Counted from the first letter of the stretch, positions 55,676-64,000 are shown. The stretch is DNA of 64,000 nucleotides from Salinibacillus kushneri (GCF_900111405.1 NZ_FOHJ01000003.1:310001-374000); one strand, 5' to 3'. Translations and numbers: made by a program. The notes: generated by a model not told the origin, from the sequence alone.

Positions 55676-56992
55676 TTGGATAAAATCATCGTAAGTGGTG
55701 GGAGGCAGCTGAAAGGCACAGTAAAAGTTTCCGGTGCGAAAAATGCTGTTCTTCCTGTCATTGCAGCAAGTATAATGGCAAATGAAGGGAAAAGTGTGAT
55801 ACATGAAGTACCCGCACTTGCTGATGTAGAAACTATGAGCGAAGTGCTTAGAAACATGAATGTAAACGTATTATCACATGATCATACACTTTTTATAGAT
55901 TCAGCAAGACCTTTAAAAACAGAAGCACCATTAGAATACGTCAGGAAAATGCGAGCATCAGTCCTTGTTTTAGGTCCCCTTTTAGCACGTTATGGCCACG
56001 CTAAGGTTGCAATGCCAGGTGGCTGTGCAATTGGTTCGAGACCTATAGATCAACATTTAAAAGGGTTTGAAGCAATGGGCGCCAAAGTCCATGTTGGAAA
56101 TGGCTTTGTGGAAGCTTATACAGAAGATCGCTTAAAAGGTGCAAAAATTTATTTAGATGTTCCAAGTGTAGGTGCCACAGAAAATATTATGATGGCTGCG
56201 GTTCTTGCTGATGGTAAAACCATTATAGAAAACTGCGCTCGAGAGCCTGAAATTGTAGATTTGGCTAACTTCCTTAATAAAATGGGTGGCAAAGTGATTG
56301 GTGCTGGAACAGAAACCATAAAAATTGAAGGTGTTGATACGCTTAAAGGAACGGAACACACCACAATTCCGGACCGTATTGAAGCTGGGACTTTTATGGT
56401 TGCAGCTGCGATCACACGCGGAAATGTATATCTAAAAGGGGCGGTTTCTGATCATTTGACCTCTACTATATCTAAGCTGGAAGAGATGGGGGTCATCATT
56501 GAAGAGGAAGAAGAAGGTTTACGTGTCATAGGTCCTGAAAAGCTTAAAGCTGTCAATGTAAAAACCCTGCCATATCCAGGCTTTCCTACTGATATGCAGG
56601 CACAAATTATGACACTGGCCATGAAAGCAGAAGGAACAAGTGTTATTAGTGAAACCGTTTTTGAAAACCGGTTCATGCATGTAGAAGAATTCGGTCGTAT
56701 CAATGGTAATATTCGTATTGAAGGTAGAAGTGCAATCGTTGAAGGTCCTGTCCAATTACAGGGAGCAGAAGTTTCTGCAACCGACTTACGAGCGGCGGCA
56801 GCTCTAATCATTGCCGGATTAGTAGCTGACGGTTATACACGTGTGACCGAATTAAAACACTTGGATCGTGGATATGTAAACATCGTTGCTAAGCTAAAAC
56901 AACTAGGGGCGGACATCATCCGTGTAAAAGATACCACAGATGAAGAGGAAGAAGTAATTAATGAAACAGAAGATCAAATAACCTCGCTATAG
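55676..56992 (+). CDS. murAA: UDP-GlcNAc 1-carboxyvinyltransferase, main copy (MurAA)
   Basis: The 438-residue paralogue of the murAB product adds enolpyruvate to UDP-GlcNAc in peptidoglycan synthesis. The catalytic Cys117 is in [15 protein letters not shown], and [14 protein letters not shown] holds the conserved Lys. The start is TTG 55676, after GGAGGGGAAAG, and the N-terminus [14 protein letters not shown] agrees with the family. The locus ywmB-murAA-spoIID is that of B. subtilis. It ends in an acidic tail. Confidence 0.95.
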   Translation: MDKIIVSGGRQLKGTVKVSGAKNAVLPVIAASIMANEGKSVIHEVPALADVETMSEVLRNMNVNVLSHDHTLFIDSARPLKTEAPLEYVRKMRASVLVLGPLLARYGHAKVAMPGGCAIGSRPIDQHLKGFEAMGAKVHVGNGFVEAYTEDRLKGAKIYLDVPSVGATENIMMAAVLADGKTIIENCAREPEIVDLANFLNKMGGKVIGAGTETIKIEGVDTLKGTEHTTIPDRIEAGTFMVAAAITRGNVYLKGAVSDHLTSTISKLEEMGVIIEEEEEGLRVIGPEKLKAVNVKTLPYPGFPTDMQAQIMTLAMKAEGTSVISETVFENRFMHVEEFGRINGNIRIEGRSAIVEGPVQLQGAEVSATDLRAAAALIIAGLVADGYTRVTELKHLDRGYVNIVAKLKQLGADIIRVKDTTDEEEEVINETEDQITSL

Positions 56993-57025
56993 GGACCGGG
57001 CAATATTGTCCCTGTATTAAATGGC

Positions 57026-57067
57026 AAAGCTCTTTGGAGAGATAGAATCTCCTTAGAGCTTTTTTAA
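57026..57067 (+). terminator. Terminator after murAA
   Basis: AAAGCTCTTTGGAGA pairs with TCTCCTTAGAGCTTT (one internal mismatch) around a 7-base loop, followed by TTT. Confidence 0.85.
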
Positions 57068-57161
57068 TGCTTGTTTTACGTATGTTCACAATTTTTTAGT
57101 TCTATCAAAACGGTCTTTCGAATAGAAATTTTAGTAGATTGAGAAAGGAGGCCGTTTTGCA

Positions 57162-58184
57162 TTGAACTTGAAAAAGGTGAGTATATTCGTAGTACTTGTC
57201 CTTGTCGCTATCGTTGTCATTATTCCCACAGCTATTGTTACACCCTTTATCGGAGCAGGAACGAATGAAGACTATCAATTAGAAAACGCCACAGCAGAAG
57301 ATTTACCAGATAAAAAGAAAGCGGAAGAAGACTCCTATGTCGTGTCTGTTTTTCGGTCACAGGAACAATCCGTTGATGATGTGCCATTGGAACAATATGT
57401 TGCTGGAGTTGTAGCCTCCGAAATGCCTGCTGAATTTGAGTTAGAGGCTTTAAAAGCCCAATCACTTGCAGCGAGAACATACATTGTAAAATATGTTCTT
57501 AATGAAGAAGGGGATGAAAAACAAGATCCCATCACAGACACCGTTCAACATCAGGTATATAAAAGTGAGGAAGAACTGAAGAAGATATGGGGAGGAGATT
57601 TTTCCTGGAAAATGGAGAAAATCAAGAAAGCTGTCGCTGCGACTAAAGGACAGATTATTACTTATAAAGAGCAGCCCATCACCCCATCCTTTTTCTCCAC
57701 AAGCAATGGTTATACCGAAAATGCCGAGGATTATTGGCAAAATCCAGTTCCTTACTTAGTTAGTGTGGAAAGTCCGTGGGACCAGCAGTCACCTAAGTTT
57801 AGAGATCAAAAAATTGTAACCATTTCTGAAGCGGAAAAGGCGCTTGGCATTAATTTTGACTCGAATCCGGTTTTAGGAGAAATAAAACGAACAAGCAGCA
57901 ACCGAGTTGAAACCATGAACATTGCAGGTAAACAATTTACCGGTCGTGAAATTCGTGAGGCTCTGAAGCTACAATCGAGTGACTTTAAAGTCGAGCAAAA
58001 AAATCAACATCTCATTTTCACAACTAAAGGAAACGGTCACGGGGTTGGAATGAGCCAATACGGCGCAAATGGTATGGCAAAGGAAGGTCATTCTTACAAA
58101 GATATTATCAAACATTACTATAAAGATACGTCTATTTCCAAAATTAAGTCAAATGCTGAACGCGTTACGGTACTTAAAAATTAA
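57162..58184 (+). CDS. spoIID: Stage II sporulation protein D
   Basis: This 340-residue lytic transglycosylase of the DMP engulfment complex degrades peptidoglycan ahead of the engulfing membrane. It has an N-terminal membrane anchor (about 7-29). The catalytic Glu87 lies in VVASEMPAEFELEALKAQ, and the late GNGHGVGMSQYGANGMA holds the conserved His/Gln residues. The start is TTG 57162, with GAAAGGAGG eleven bases upstream. Transcription in the mother cell from sigma-E is expected; no clear sigma-E box was found. Confidence 0.95.
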   Translation: MNLKKVSIFVVLVLVAIVVIIPTAIVTPFIGAGTNEDYQLENATAEDLPDKKKAEEDSYVVSVFRSQEQSVDDVPLEQYVAGVVASEMPAEFELEALKAQSLAARTYIVKYVLNEEGDEKQDPITDTVQHQVYKSEEELKKIWGGDFSWKMEKIKKAVAATKGQIITYKEQPITPSFFSTSNGYTENAEDYWQNPVPYLVSVESPWDQQSPKFRDQKIVTISEAEKALGINFDSNPVLGEIKRTSSNRVETMNIAGKQFTGREIREALKLQSSDFKVEQKNQHLIFTTKGNGHGVGMSQYGANGMAKEGHSYKDIIKHYYKDTSISKIKSNAERVTVLKN

Positions 58185-58209
58185 CGGACCACTAGAGGGT
58201 CCGTTTTTT
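58183..58209 (+). terminator. Terminator after spoIID
   Basis: ACGGACC pairs with GGTCCGT around a 6-7 base loop and is followed by TTTTT. It begins at the spoIID stop. Confidence 0.85.
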
Positions 58210-58235
58210 GTTAGCGCATGCGGATGGAGTAGATC

Positions 58236-58623
58236 TTGAGGTGGCGGAAACAAATTCGCAGTATGTCTGACCTTCTGTTAAAAGAGCATACACCTAAAAA
58301 CCAAAACCTTTTAAAATTGTACTCAATATCTGAATCAGAAATTATTAAGGGTACACGTTGTCCGAGATGCTCAGCATTGTCTGTTGACCGGATAAATGGT
58401 AAATGGATTGGCCATAAGTGTGGATGCACCTCAAAAAAATCACACCTGGAATCTCTTCAGGATTATACCCTGCTTTTCACCCCCCACTATAACCAATCAG
58501 CAGTTCCGTGATTTTTTCTCTATCTCCAGCCCATCTACTGCATCTAAAATGCTGGCTGCCTTAAAATATGAAAAGGTGGGACACACAAAGGGGACGAAAT
58601 ATCTTATTCCACTTCATCATTAA
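58236..58623 (+). pseudogene. C-terminal remnant of a NERD-domain protein, frameshifted
   Basis: The first part (58236-58511) reads KGTRCPRCSALSV, KWIGHKCGCTSKKSH, LQDYTLLF, the zinc-ribbon-like tail found in many Bacillaceae NERD (nuclease-related) proteins. It then stops. The next frame continues sensibly from about 58480: ITNQQFRDFFSISS, TASKMLAALKYEKVG, ending at 58623, the helical end expected of these proteins. The shift falls in a CCCCCC run near 58481-58486. No NERD nuclease domain lies upstream; an in-frame stop is at 58230. So this is a relic or a sequencing slip in an already truncated gene. Family assignment is from memory and moderate. Confidence 0.6.
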
Positions 58624-58790
58624 AATTTGGAATACTACCCGACCTATAACAGTACTTCCCTTATCTCAAAAGGTATAAAAAATGCTCGGTCTGAAGCCAT
58701 TATCCAAAAATATATATAAACTTTTCCATAAAAAATGCATAAAAAAAGCTGCATTGTCGAAAAATAAGTCCAAAAAATTTAAAAAATGAG

Positions 58791-58820
58791 GTATATATCT
58801 TGCTCATTCTGCTCAGAATG
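58791..58820 (+). promoter_or_regulatory. Sigma-F promoter of spoIIQ
   Basis: GTATA (58791-58795), a 15-bp spacer and GCTCAGAATG (58811-58820) fit sigma-F/G GywTA / GgnnAnAnTr. The expected start near 58826 leaves a leader of about 15 nt that is mostly the ribosome site GAGGTGGTG. spoIIQ is sigma-F-dependent in B. subtilis. Confidence 0.65.
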
Positions 58821-58840
58821 GTTGCTGAGGTGGTGATAAA

Positions 58841-59788
58841 ATGAATGAGGAAGGTAAAAAGCCTAACTCTAAAAATTCAGCATGGAGGAAGTTAGTACGC
58901 AAAAAGTGGTTTTATCCAGCAGTTTATTTAACTTTTGCAGCATTGATTTTAACTGGTGTCATCTGGTATCAAAATACAGCGATTGATTTACCAGAGGAAT
59001 CCCAGGATCAGACTGAACTTGATTCAGATAAAACAGATCAGGTTGGTGAACGTCCTGAGGGCGATTCAATTCCAGTTATAGAGCAAGATGAAAAAGTTAT
59101 GATGCCTGTAGCAAATGCAGATGAAACGGAGATTGTAACAAAGTTTTATGACTACAATGCATCAGAAAAAGAGCAAAAGCAGGCACTCGTCCTTTACAAT
59201 AATAAGTATTACCAAAGTAAAGGAATTGATATCGCATCATCGAATGAAGAACCATTTGATGTAACAGCAGCATTGAGTGGAAAGGTGACCGATGTTAAAG
59301 AAGATCCACTACTTGGTATGGTCGTTGAGTTAACACATGAAAATGGTGTAACAACAAACTATGCTAGTTTAGAAGAAGTTACAGTGGATTCTGGTGCAGA
59401 GGTTGAACAAGGTGATGTTTTAGGTACTGCTGGTCAAAACCTATATGGACAAGCAAATGGTATTCATGTACATTTTGAATTGCGTAAAGATGGAACCCGG
59501 GTAAATCCGGAAGAGTATTTCAACAAATCTTTAAGTGACATTAAACTTCCTTCAGACGGTGCAGATGGAACAGAAGAGGATGAAGCAACCGAAGATGAAG
59601 CAACAGAAGATGGAGCAACTGAGGATGAATCATCAGAAGATGAAGGATCCAGTGATGAAACATCTGATCAAGAAGAAAATAACAACAATGACCAAGATGG
59701 AACAGAAGATGATGGAAACAGTACAGACGAAGAGGATAACTCTACTGATGTACAACCTGAATCTTCCGCATCCTCTGCAACTGCATAA
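58841..59788 (+). CDS. spoIIQ: Stage II sporulation protein Q (degenerate LytM domain)
   Basis: The 315-residue protein has one membrane helix (about 24-44) and an external M23/LytM domain (~105-225). It is made in the forespore and binds mother-cell SpoIIIAH to form the engulfment zipper and channel. The first zinc His of the HxGxD motif is replaced by Ser126 (YYQSKGIDIA), as in B. subtilis, so the domain is probably not a peptidase; the later His209 and His211 (GIHVHFE) remain. The last ~75 residues are a very acidic tail with tandem EDEAT/EDGAT units. GAGGTGG precedes the ATG. Confidence 0.93.
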   Translation: MNEEGKKPNSKNSAWRKLVRKKWFYPAVYLTFAALILTGVIWYQNTAIDLPEESQDQTELDSDKTDQVGERPEGDSIPVIEQDEKVMMPVANADETEIVTKFYDYNASEKEQKQALVLYNNKYYQSKGIDIASSNEEPFDVTAALSGKVTDVKEDPLLGMVVELTHENGVTTNYASLEEVTVDSGAEVEQGDVLGTAGQNLYGQANGIHVHFELRKDGTRVNPEEYFNKSLSDIKLPSDGADGTEEDEATEDEATEDGATEDESSEDEGSSDETSDQEENNNNDQDGTEDDGNSTDEEDNSTDVQPESSASSATA

Positions 59789-59796
59789 TCTATGAA

Positions 59797-59855
59797 AGAA
59801 AGACTGTCTCCAGTCCCCTTTGTAAAGAATATAAGGGGGAGGCAGTCTTTTTTTT
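59797..59855 (+). terminator. Terminator after spoIIQ
   Basis: AAGACTGTCTCC and CCCCTT pair with AAGGGG and GGAGGCAGTCTT in a long two-part stem, followed by TTTTTT. Between 59856 and 60366 no gene is supported; the gap holds the repeat fragment and the promoter region listed next. Confidence 0.85.
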
Positions 59856-60161
59856 GGTATAGGACATGATAAAGGGAAAGCTTTTATGGATGAAATTTCA
59901 GGAATGGCCCTTCGTCAGACCTCCAATCAATCCCCAGAGACTAGCAGAACTTCTTTCACCTCCGTACATCACTAAAATCGAGCATTTCCCGCTTTTGTTC
60001 TAGTATTAAAAAATGATAAACTATATTTTGATGCCAAGATCGTCCGAATGTGATTGTTAAAAAATAGCTACTTATAGAAAAACAAGATACACGATTTCCT
60101 TTTTGAATAGGGCTGTTTCCATTTTTAAAAAGTGAATTTATTTTATAGGATGCTATACAAG

Positions 60162-60210
60162 CTGGTGAAATACACGTAGACTCCTGCGGAAAGCGTAGTT
60201 TATTTCACCT
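60162..60210 (+). repeat. Hairpin fragment related to repeat family B
   Basis: GGTGAAATA and TATTTCACC are perfect 9-bp inverted repeats around TAGACTCCTGCGGAAAGCG, which resembles the inverted core of the element at 48166-48359 (CTGCAGGAGTCTGC and GCTTTCCGG). It lacks the outer AAGGCTGTT ends. Confidence 0.45.
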
Positions 60211-60263
60211 GTGGCGGAGAAAAGCAACCAAACAATGGTAAAACAATCTTGAATATAATCTAT

Positions 60264-60299
60264 ATGGTGATAAATTCGTCTTTCACCATTATGTATAAT
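60264..60299 (+). promoter_or_regulatory. Candidate operator and -10 box of the MFS gene
   Basis: ATGGTGA (60264-60270) and TCACCAT (60283-60289) form a perfect 7-bp inverted repeat just before the -10 hexamer TATAAT (60294-60299). There is no strong -35. A dimeric repressor bound there could block the promoter; the regulator is unknown and not encoded next to it. Confidence 0.4.
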
Positions 60300-60366
60300 G
60301 ACAACAGTAATTTATGGACAATAAAAAATTTTACTTCTGAGTTAAGGATGGATTGGGGTTGATGAA

Positions 60367-61566
60367 TTGCAGGTAAATGAAATCGAAGAACATGCATATT
60401 CTATGAAGGATGGTTATTTTTGGCGAATTACTATTAGTCTGGCACTGGCGTCTTTTTTTGTATTTGCCGGAATGTATGCAACCCAACCACTTTTACCTTT
60501 ATTTGTAAAAGAATTCAATGTCTCTGTATCCGTTTCAACTCTTTCCTTATCATTGACGATTATTGGCCTAATTATAGGATTGATTGTACTTGGATTTTTA
60601 TCAGATCGTAACGGTCGAACGAGTTTTATTAAACTATCATTAGCGGGAGCAGCCATTCCGTTTATTATCATGCCATTATCCCATTCGTTTCTTTTATTGC
60701 TGATTTTACGTCTTATGCAAGGATTTGCATTAGCGGGGCTTCCTGCTGCTGCTCTTGCATATCTCATGGAAGAGATTGATAAAAGCAGTCTTCCTGTAGC
60801 TACTGCCCTGTATATTTCCAGTAATGCACTTGGAGGCATGGTGGGACGTGTAATGACGGGTTATCTTTCCGATCATGTTTCCTGGGAAAATGCTTTTTAC
60901 ATATTAGGGGCTGTTGGTTTTATCGTTTTATTAGCGGTATTATTCATGCTTCCTGATTCCCGTTTTTTTACTCCGAGTAAAGCAACCTTTTCAGAGGATA
61001 TGAAGGGATTTTTCTATCATTTCAAAAATCCAGGGTTGTTATTCATTTGTGGTATAGGGGTTGTTTTGCAGCTTTCTTTTACCGGGATATGGACATATTT
61101 GCCCTTCTATATGGAGGCCCCCCCATTTACACTATCTTTAGAAGCCATATCGTATATGTTTTTAGCCTATGGATTTGGGGTTATAGGTTCTCCCATTGCC
61201 GGATGGCTTGCGGGGCGCTTTGGGCTTGTTGTCATCCGTCAAATCGGGATTATCGTTATGACTTTAGGGGCACTAATGACACTGTTTCCATCTCTTTGGA
61301 TTATAATGATTGGACTTTGTGTAACCTGTCTCGGATTTTTTACTGCCCATTCGCTAACCGCCTCATCAGTAGGAATGGAGGTAAGTCATCATAAAGGAAG
61401 TGCTTCCAGTCTATATCTTGTATCCTATTATATCGGTGTTTCTTTAGGCAGCTCTGCGATTGGACCGTTGTGGAATGGTTTGGGCTGGCAGGGACTAATT
61501 ATTACACTAGGGTTCATCCCAGTTATTTATATCATCATTATGGTTTTATATAAGAAAAATAAGTAA
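60367..61566 (+). CDS. MFS transporter, 12 membrane helices
   Basis: The 399-residue permease is of the major facilitator superfamily. The loop 2-3 motif GFLSDRNGRTSF (near residue 76) is the MFS signature, and the C-terminal half repeats a related GWLAGRFG loop. MYATQPLLPLFVKEF in helix 1 resembles the YnfM/YybF-type drug or metabolite exporters. Substrate cannot be told. Start is uncertain: TTG 60367 is taken, but ATG 60403 (MKDGYFWRI) lies just before the first helix and is also reasonable. It converges with the DASS gene, sharing a terminator. Confidence 0.83.
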   Translation: MQVNEIEEHAYSMKDGYFWRITISLALASFFVFAGMYATQPLLPLFVKEFNVSVSVSTLSLSLTIIGLIIGLIVLGFLSDRNGRTSFIKLSLAGAAIPFIIMPLSHSFLLLLILRLMQGFALAGLPAAALAYLMEEIDKSSLPVATALYISSNALGGMVGRVMTGYLSDHVSWENAFYILGAVGFIVLLAVLFMLPDSRFFTPSKATFSEDMKGFFYHFKNPGLLFICGIGVVLQLSFTGIWTYLPFYMEAPPFTLSLEAISYMFLAYGFGVIGSPIAGWLAGRFGLVVIRQIGIIVMTLGALMTLFPSLWIIMIGLCVTCLGFFTAHSLTASSVGMEVSHHKGSASSLYLVSYYIGVSLGSSAIGPLWNGLGWQGLIITLGFIPVIYIIIMVLYKKNK

Positions 61567-61596
61567 CATGATAAATAGACTTGTAACTATGTGAAA

Positions 61597-61645
61597 AAGC
61601 TGCAACCTCAATGGACTAAATAACTCAGACATTGAGGTGCAGCTT
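61597..61645. terminator. Shared bidirectional terminator
   Basis: AAGCTGCA and CCTCAATG pair with CATTGAGG and TGCAGCTT (one mismatch) in a long stem between the convergent MFS and DASS genes. A-rich sequence precedes and T-rich sequence follows, so it can serve both strands. Confidence 0.8.
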
Positions 61646-61649
61646 CATT

Positions 61650-63305
61650 TTAGTTATGCTGCATTATTTGCGGGATTTCGGATAAATCAATTCCCCAAGC
61701 GACAGGGAGCCAGTAGTAAATAGCGAGTGAAACAATCACTATACCGATGATGTTCAGACCAACACCAGCTTTCGCCATATCTGGAATCCGCAAATAACCT
61801 GAACCAAACACGACAGCATTTGGAGGTGTGGCAACAGGCAGCATGAATGCACTTGAAGCTGCAACCCCTGCTGCCACCATAACCGCATAGGGATGAATAC
61901 CTAATGCAACAGCGAGTGATGCCATAATTGGATACATCATATTGGCGGTTGCTGTATTTGATGTCACTTCGGTTAGGAAAATAACCATGGCCGTTACGGC
62001 AAGTAATATGATAAAGATATTCACGCCTTCCAGAACGCTTAATTGATTTCCAATCCATTCAGAAAGTCCGGAACCACTGAATCCACTTGCAATAGCGAGA
62101 CCTCCACCAAATAATAATAGAATTCCCCATGGAAGTTTAACCGCTGTATCCCAGTCTAGCAGATGGTCACCTTTTTGATTTTTGGATGGAATAATGAAAA
62201 GAATAACGGCGGCAGTCATGGCAATAATGGCATCGTTAATATTTTCATTAATTTCAGTCAGAACAAAAGAACGACTAATCCATGATAAAGCTGCCAGGAC
62301 AAATACAACCAAAACCCATTTTTCTTCAAAGGATGCACTTCCTAATTTCTTTTTTTCATCTTGAATGACTTGTCTTCCACCAGGCAGTTGTTTGATTTTT
62401 AAAGGATAAGATACTTTCACGAGATAAAACCAAATGATAAAAATAAAGAGCCATGCGATTGGTACACCAAAAAGCATCCATTCTGCAAACGATAGCTCGA
62501 TCCCATACATGTTGCTAATCGCGCCTGCTAATGCAGTATTTGGCGGGGTGCCAATTAAAGTAGCAATTCCCCCTACAGAAGCGGAGTAAGCAATACCCAG
62601 CATAAGTGCTTTACCAAATCCAAAGTTTTCTTTGGATGTATCGATGGAATCCTCATGTTTTAACTGATCAGATACTTGATAAATGATGGCAAGCCCAATG
62701 GGAACCATCATCATCGCAGTGGCTGTATTGGAAATCCACATGGATAAAAATCCAGTCGCCACCATAAATCCAAGAACGATTCGCTCTGCATTCGTACCAA
62801 TAACTGAAATAATCGATAGGGCCATTCGTTTATGAAGATTCCATTTTTCCATGGCTAAGGCAATCATGAACCCGCCCATAAATAGAAAAATGGTATCATC
62901 ACCATAAGAAGATGTGGTTGTATCAACATCTAAACCGCCAGTTAATGGAAAAAGGATGATGGGGAGTAAGGATGTAACGGGAATAGGAACGGCTTCAGTT
63001 ATCCACCAGACGGCAATCCATAGTGTACAGGCCAGCACAGCATTTCCGGCGTCTGGCAGTCCCTGTGGATGAAAAAATAAAATGGTTAAAATAAAAAGAA
63101 CAGGGCCCAGGACTAGTCCAATGATTTGTGCTGGTTTAAATGACCTATTCCCTTCTCCATTTCCATTATTATGACTTCCACTTAGGGTGTTAGGATTTGT
63201 ACTTTCAGAACCCATTTCGGATGAATTAGGCTGAACGAAAAAACGCAACATTTCCTTTGCCTGATTATGCTTTTCCCATAACCAATTCCAAGTAGCTACG
63301 ATCAT
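61650..63305 (-). CDS. DASS/SLC13-family sodium-coupled anion symporter
   Basis: The 551-residue membrane protein belongs to the divalent anion:Na+ symporter family (VcINDY, SdcS), which take up C4-dicarboxylates or related anions with sodium. Both helix-hairpin SNT signatures are present, SNTATAMMMVPIG in the first half and SNTATANMMYPI in the second, along with WWITEAVPIPVTSLLP and GTPPNTALAG. It has a hydrophilic N-terminal extension of ~57 residues before the first helix. AAGGAG precedes the ATG. It is the only complete minus-strand gene here. A cre box overlaps its promoter, so catabolite repression is likely. The exact substrate is inference. Confidence 0.92.
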   Translation of the reverse strand: MIVATWNWLWEKHNQAKEMLRFFVQPNSSEMGSESTNPNTLSGSHNNGNGEGNRSFKPAQIIGLVLGPVLFILTILFFHPQGLPDAGNAVLACTLWIAVWWITEAVPIPVTSLLPIILFPLTGGLDVDTTTSSYGDDTIFLFMGGFMIALAMEKWNLHKRMALSIISVIGTNAERIVLGFMVATGFLSMWISNTATAMMMVPIGLAIIYQVSDQLKHEDSIDTSKENFGFGKALMLGIAYSASVGGIATLIGTPPNTALAGAISNMYGIELSFAEWMLFGVPIAWLFIFIIWFYLVKVSYPLKIKQLPGGRQVIQDEKKKLGSASFEEKWVLVVFVLAALSWISRSFVLTEINENINDAIIAMTAAVILFIIPSKNQKGDHLLDWDTAVKLPWGILLLFGGGLAIASGFSGSGLSEWIGNQLSVLEGVNIFIILLAVTAMVIFLTEVTSNTATANMMYPIMASLAVALGIHPYAVMVAAGVAASSAFMLPVATPPNAVVFGSGYLRIPDMAKAGVGLNIIGIVIVSLAIYYWLPVAWGIDLSEIPQIMQHN

Positions 63306-63352
63306 AAAAACATCTCCTTGTTGAAAGACTAGTATTCTTTAAATTTAAAAAA

Positions 63353-63381
63353 TTTGTAACTATTATTGTAAACGTTATCAA
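63353..63381 (-). promoter_or_regulatory. Sigma-A promoter of the DASS symporter
   Basis: On the minus strand, TTGATA (63376-63381) and TACAAA (63353-63358) are spaced by 17 bp, 48 bp upstream of the start codon. Confidence 0.6.
63367..63380. promoter_or_regulatory. cre box (CcpA site) over the DASS promoter
   Basis: TGTAAACGTTATCA matches the strict palindromic cre consensus TGWAANCGNTNWCA at every position. It overlaps the -35 of the minus-strand promoter, where bound CcpA would exclude RNA polymerase. Confidence 0.7.
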
Positions 63382-63569
63382 AAAATAGTAATTTTTTAAA
63401 GAGATTTTAAACCTAAAAATAAAAGATTCCATTTCAACCAACATGTCCAATCACCATTTCCATGGCCGCACCTTCACTCCCATAACGAAACCACAGGTGA
63501 AAACGCCACCCAGGTTAATCCATTCCCTCTTTAAAATCCAACAAACACCTTGTCCCACTTGAATTTTAA

Positions 63570-63598
63570 GCATATTCTCGTCTTGGTGTTAATAAAAT
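63570..63598 (+). promoter_or_regulatory. Candidate sigma-E promoter of spoIIID
   Basis: GCATATT (63570-63576), a 14-bp spacer and AATAAAAT (63591-63598) fit the sigma-E pattern KMATATT / CATACAMT well in the -35 and partly in the -10. spoIIID is sigma-E-dependent in B. subtilis. The start codon is 176 bp further on. The rest of 63382-63774 shows nothing else. Confidence 0.45.
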
Positions 63599-63774
63599 GT
63601 TACAAACAAACTCAAAGAAAGGTTTGAGGTGGGAAAGTGTGTGTTGCAGCAAAGAATTAGAAGCGAAAGAAAATGGACTCCTAGATGATGGGCAAGTTTT
63701 TTGCAAATATCCCAGAAAAATCACCTTGTCTCATTTCACGCCTTTAAGAGATCCAACTCAGGGAGGCGAGTGGT

Positions 63775-64000
63775 GTGCACGATTACATCAAAGAACGTAC
63801 GACCAAGATAGGAAGATATATCGTGGAGACAAGGAAGACGGTCCGGGTGATCGCGAAAGAATTTGGCGTTTCCAAGAGTACGGTTCATAAAGACTTAACC
63901 GAGCGACTGCCAGAGATTAATCCAGAGCTTTGGAAGGAAGTGAAAGAAATTTTAACCTACCATAAGTCGATTCGACATCTGCGTGGTGGGGCCGCAACGA
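63775..64000 (+). CDS. spoIIID: Stage III sporulation regulator SpoIIID, 3' end cut by window
   Basis: From GTG 63775 the frame is open to the window end and gives 75 residues that closely follow SpoIIID: MHDYIKERTTKIG at the start, the helix-turn-helix TVRVIAKEFGVSKSTVHKDL near residues 22-41, and YHKSIRHLRGG near the cut. GGGAGGCGA lies before the GTG. SpoIIID is the small mother-cell DNA-binding protein that switches the sigma-E programme toward sigma-K. An overlapping open frame at 63597-63890 is a shadow. Confidence 0.95.
   Translation, partial: MHDYIKERTTKIGRYIVETRKTVRVIAKEFGVSKSTVHKDLTERLPEINPELWKEVKEILTYHKSIRHLRGGAAT

Noticed and set aside
57068-57161. Sigma-E promoter for spoIID
   Set aside because: GTATGTT is a weak -35 match, but no acceptable -10 lies at the right distance.
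59856-60160. Small gene in the spoIIQ-MFS gap
   Set aside because: No start with a ribosome site and no frame of convincing composition; only the repeat fragment and promoter-like sequences nearby.
63597-63890. 97-codon open frame on the + strand
   Set aside because: It overlaps the strongly recognisable spoIIID start in another frame, has no ribosome site and no protein family features.

Overview
The window is a stretch of chromosome from a low-GC, endospore-forming Bacillaceae bacterium. Spo0F, SpoIIR, SpoIID, SpoIIQ and SpoIIID are all present. The gene order fadF / acyl-CoA genes - rpoE - pyrG - spo0F - fbaA - tal - murAB - glpX - rho - rpmE - tdk - prfA - prmC - spoIIR - ywlBCDE/G - glyA - upp - mnaA - atp - ywzB - ywmB - murAA - spoIID - spoIIQ - spoIIID is the Bacillus subtilis order near 320-330 degrees. 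The species cannot be named from sequence alone. A complete nuo operon between atp and ywzB and a zinc-free type B L31 beside rho suggest a relative of Virgibacillus/Halobacillus/Oceanobacillus or B. cereus-type bacilli rather than B. subtilis itself (inference). All genes but one lie on the + strand, consistent with transcription away from the origin.

Layout. 1-11360: fatty-acid and short-chain acyl-CoA catabolism (partial fadF, mmgA, mmgB, mmgC, acdA, meaB, a TetR regulator, and icmF, the fused acyl-CoA mutase), preceded by a palindrome and a CcpA-type cre box. 11361-24300: rpoE, pyrG (with a GGGCTC start and attenuator), spo0F (with a sigma-H promoter), a badly deleted fbaA, tal, murAB, glpX, rho, rpmE2, tdk, prfA and prmC. 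24351-33727: spoIIR, ywlB, a dense DnaA-box cluster, ywlC, mntP, ywlE (with an insertion), a chemoreceptor sitting where rpiB is usually found, ywlG, glyA, upp and mnaA. 33922-43782: a Vpr-like secreted protease and the nine-gene atp operon, interrupted between atpE and atpF by tandem structured repeats. 44286-54505: an 11-gene nuo operon (A, B, C, D, H, I-N) without the NADH-oxidising nuoEFG genes, interrupted between nuoH and nuoI by a small element with terminal inverted repeats. 54576-64000: ywzB, ywmB, murAA, spoIID, a broken NERD-family remnant, spoIIQ, an MFS transporter, a SLC13/DASS anion symporter on the minus strand with a cre box over its promoter, and the first 75 codons of spoIIID.

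How the genes work together. The acyl-CoA block feeds acetyl-CoA and branched or odd-chain products into central metabolism. Nuo and FoF1 form the respiratory and ATP-making core. CcpA-type boxes occur at the acyl-CoA operon, the nuo operon and the DASS symporter, so these may respond together to carbon state (inference).

No CRISPR array, tRNA, rRNA, prophage, transposase or defence island was seen, and I found no convincing new multi-gene system. The most unusual items are the fbaA internal deletion, the structured repeats that start at stop codons and split the atp and nuo operons, the DnaA-box cluster, and the YwlE insertion.
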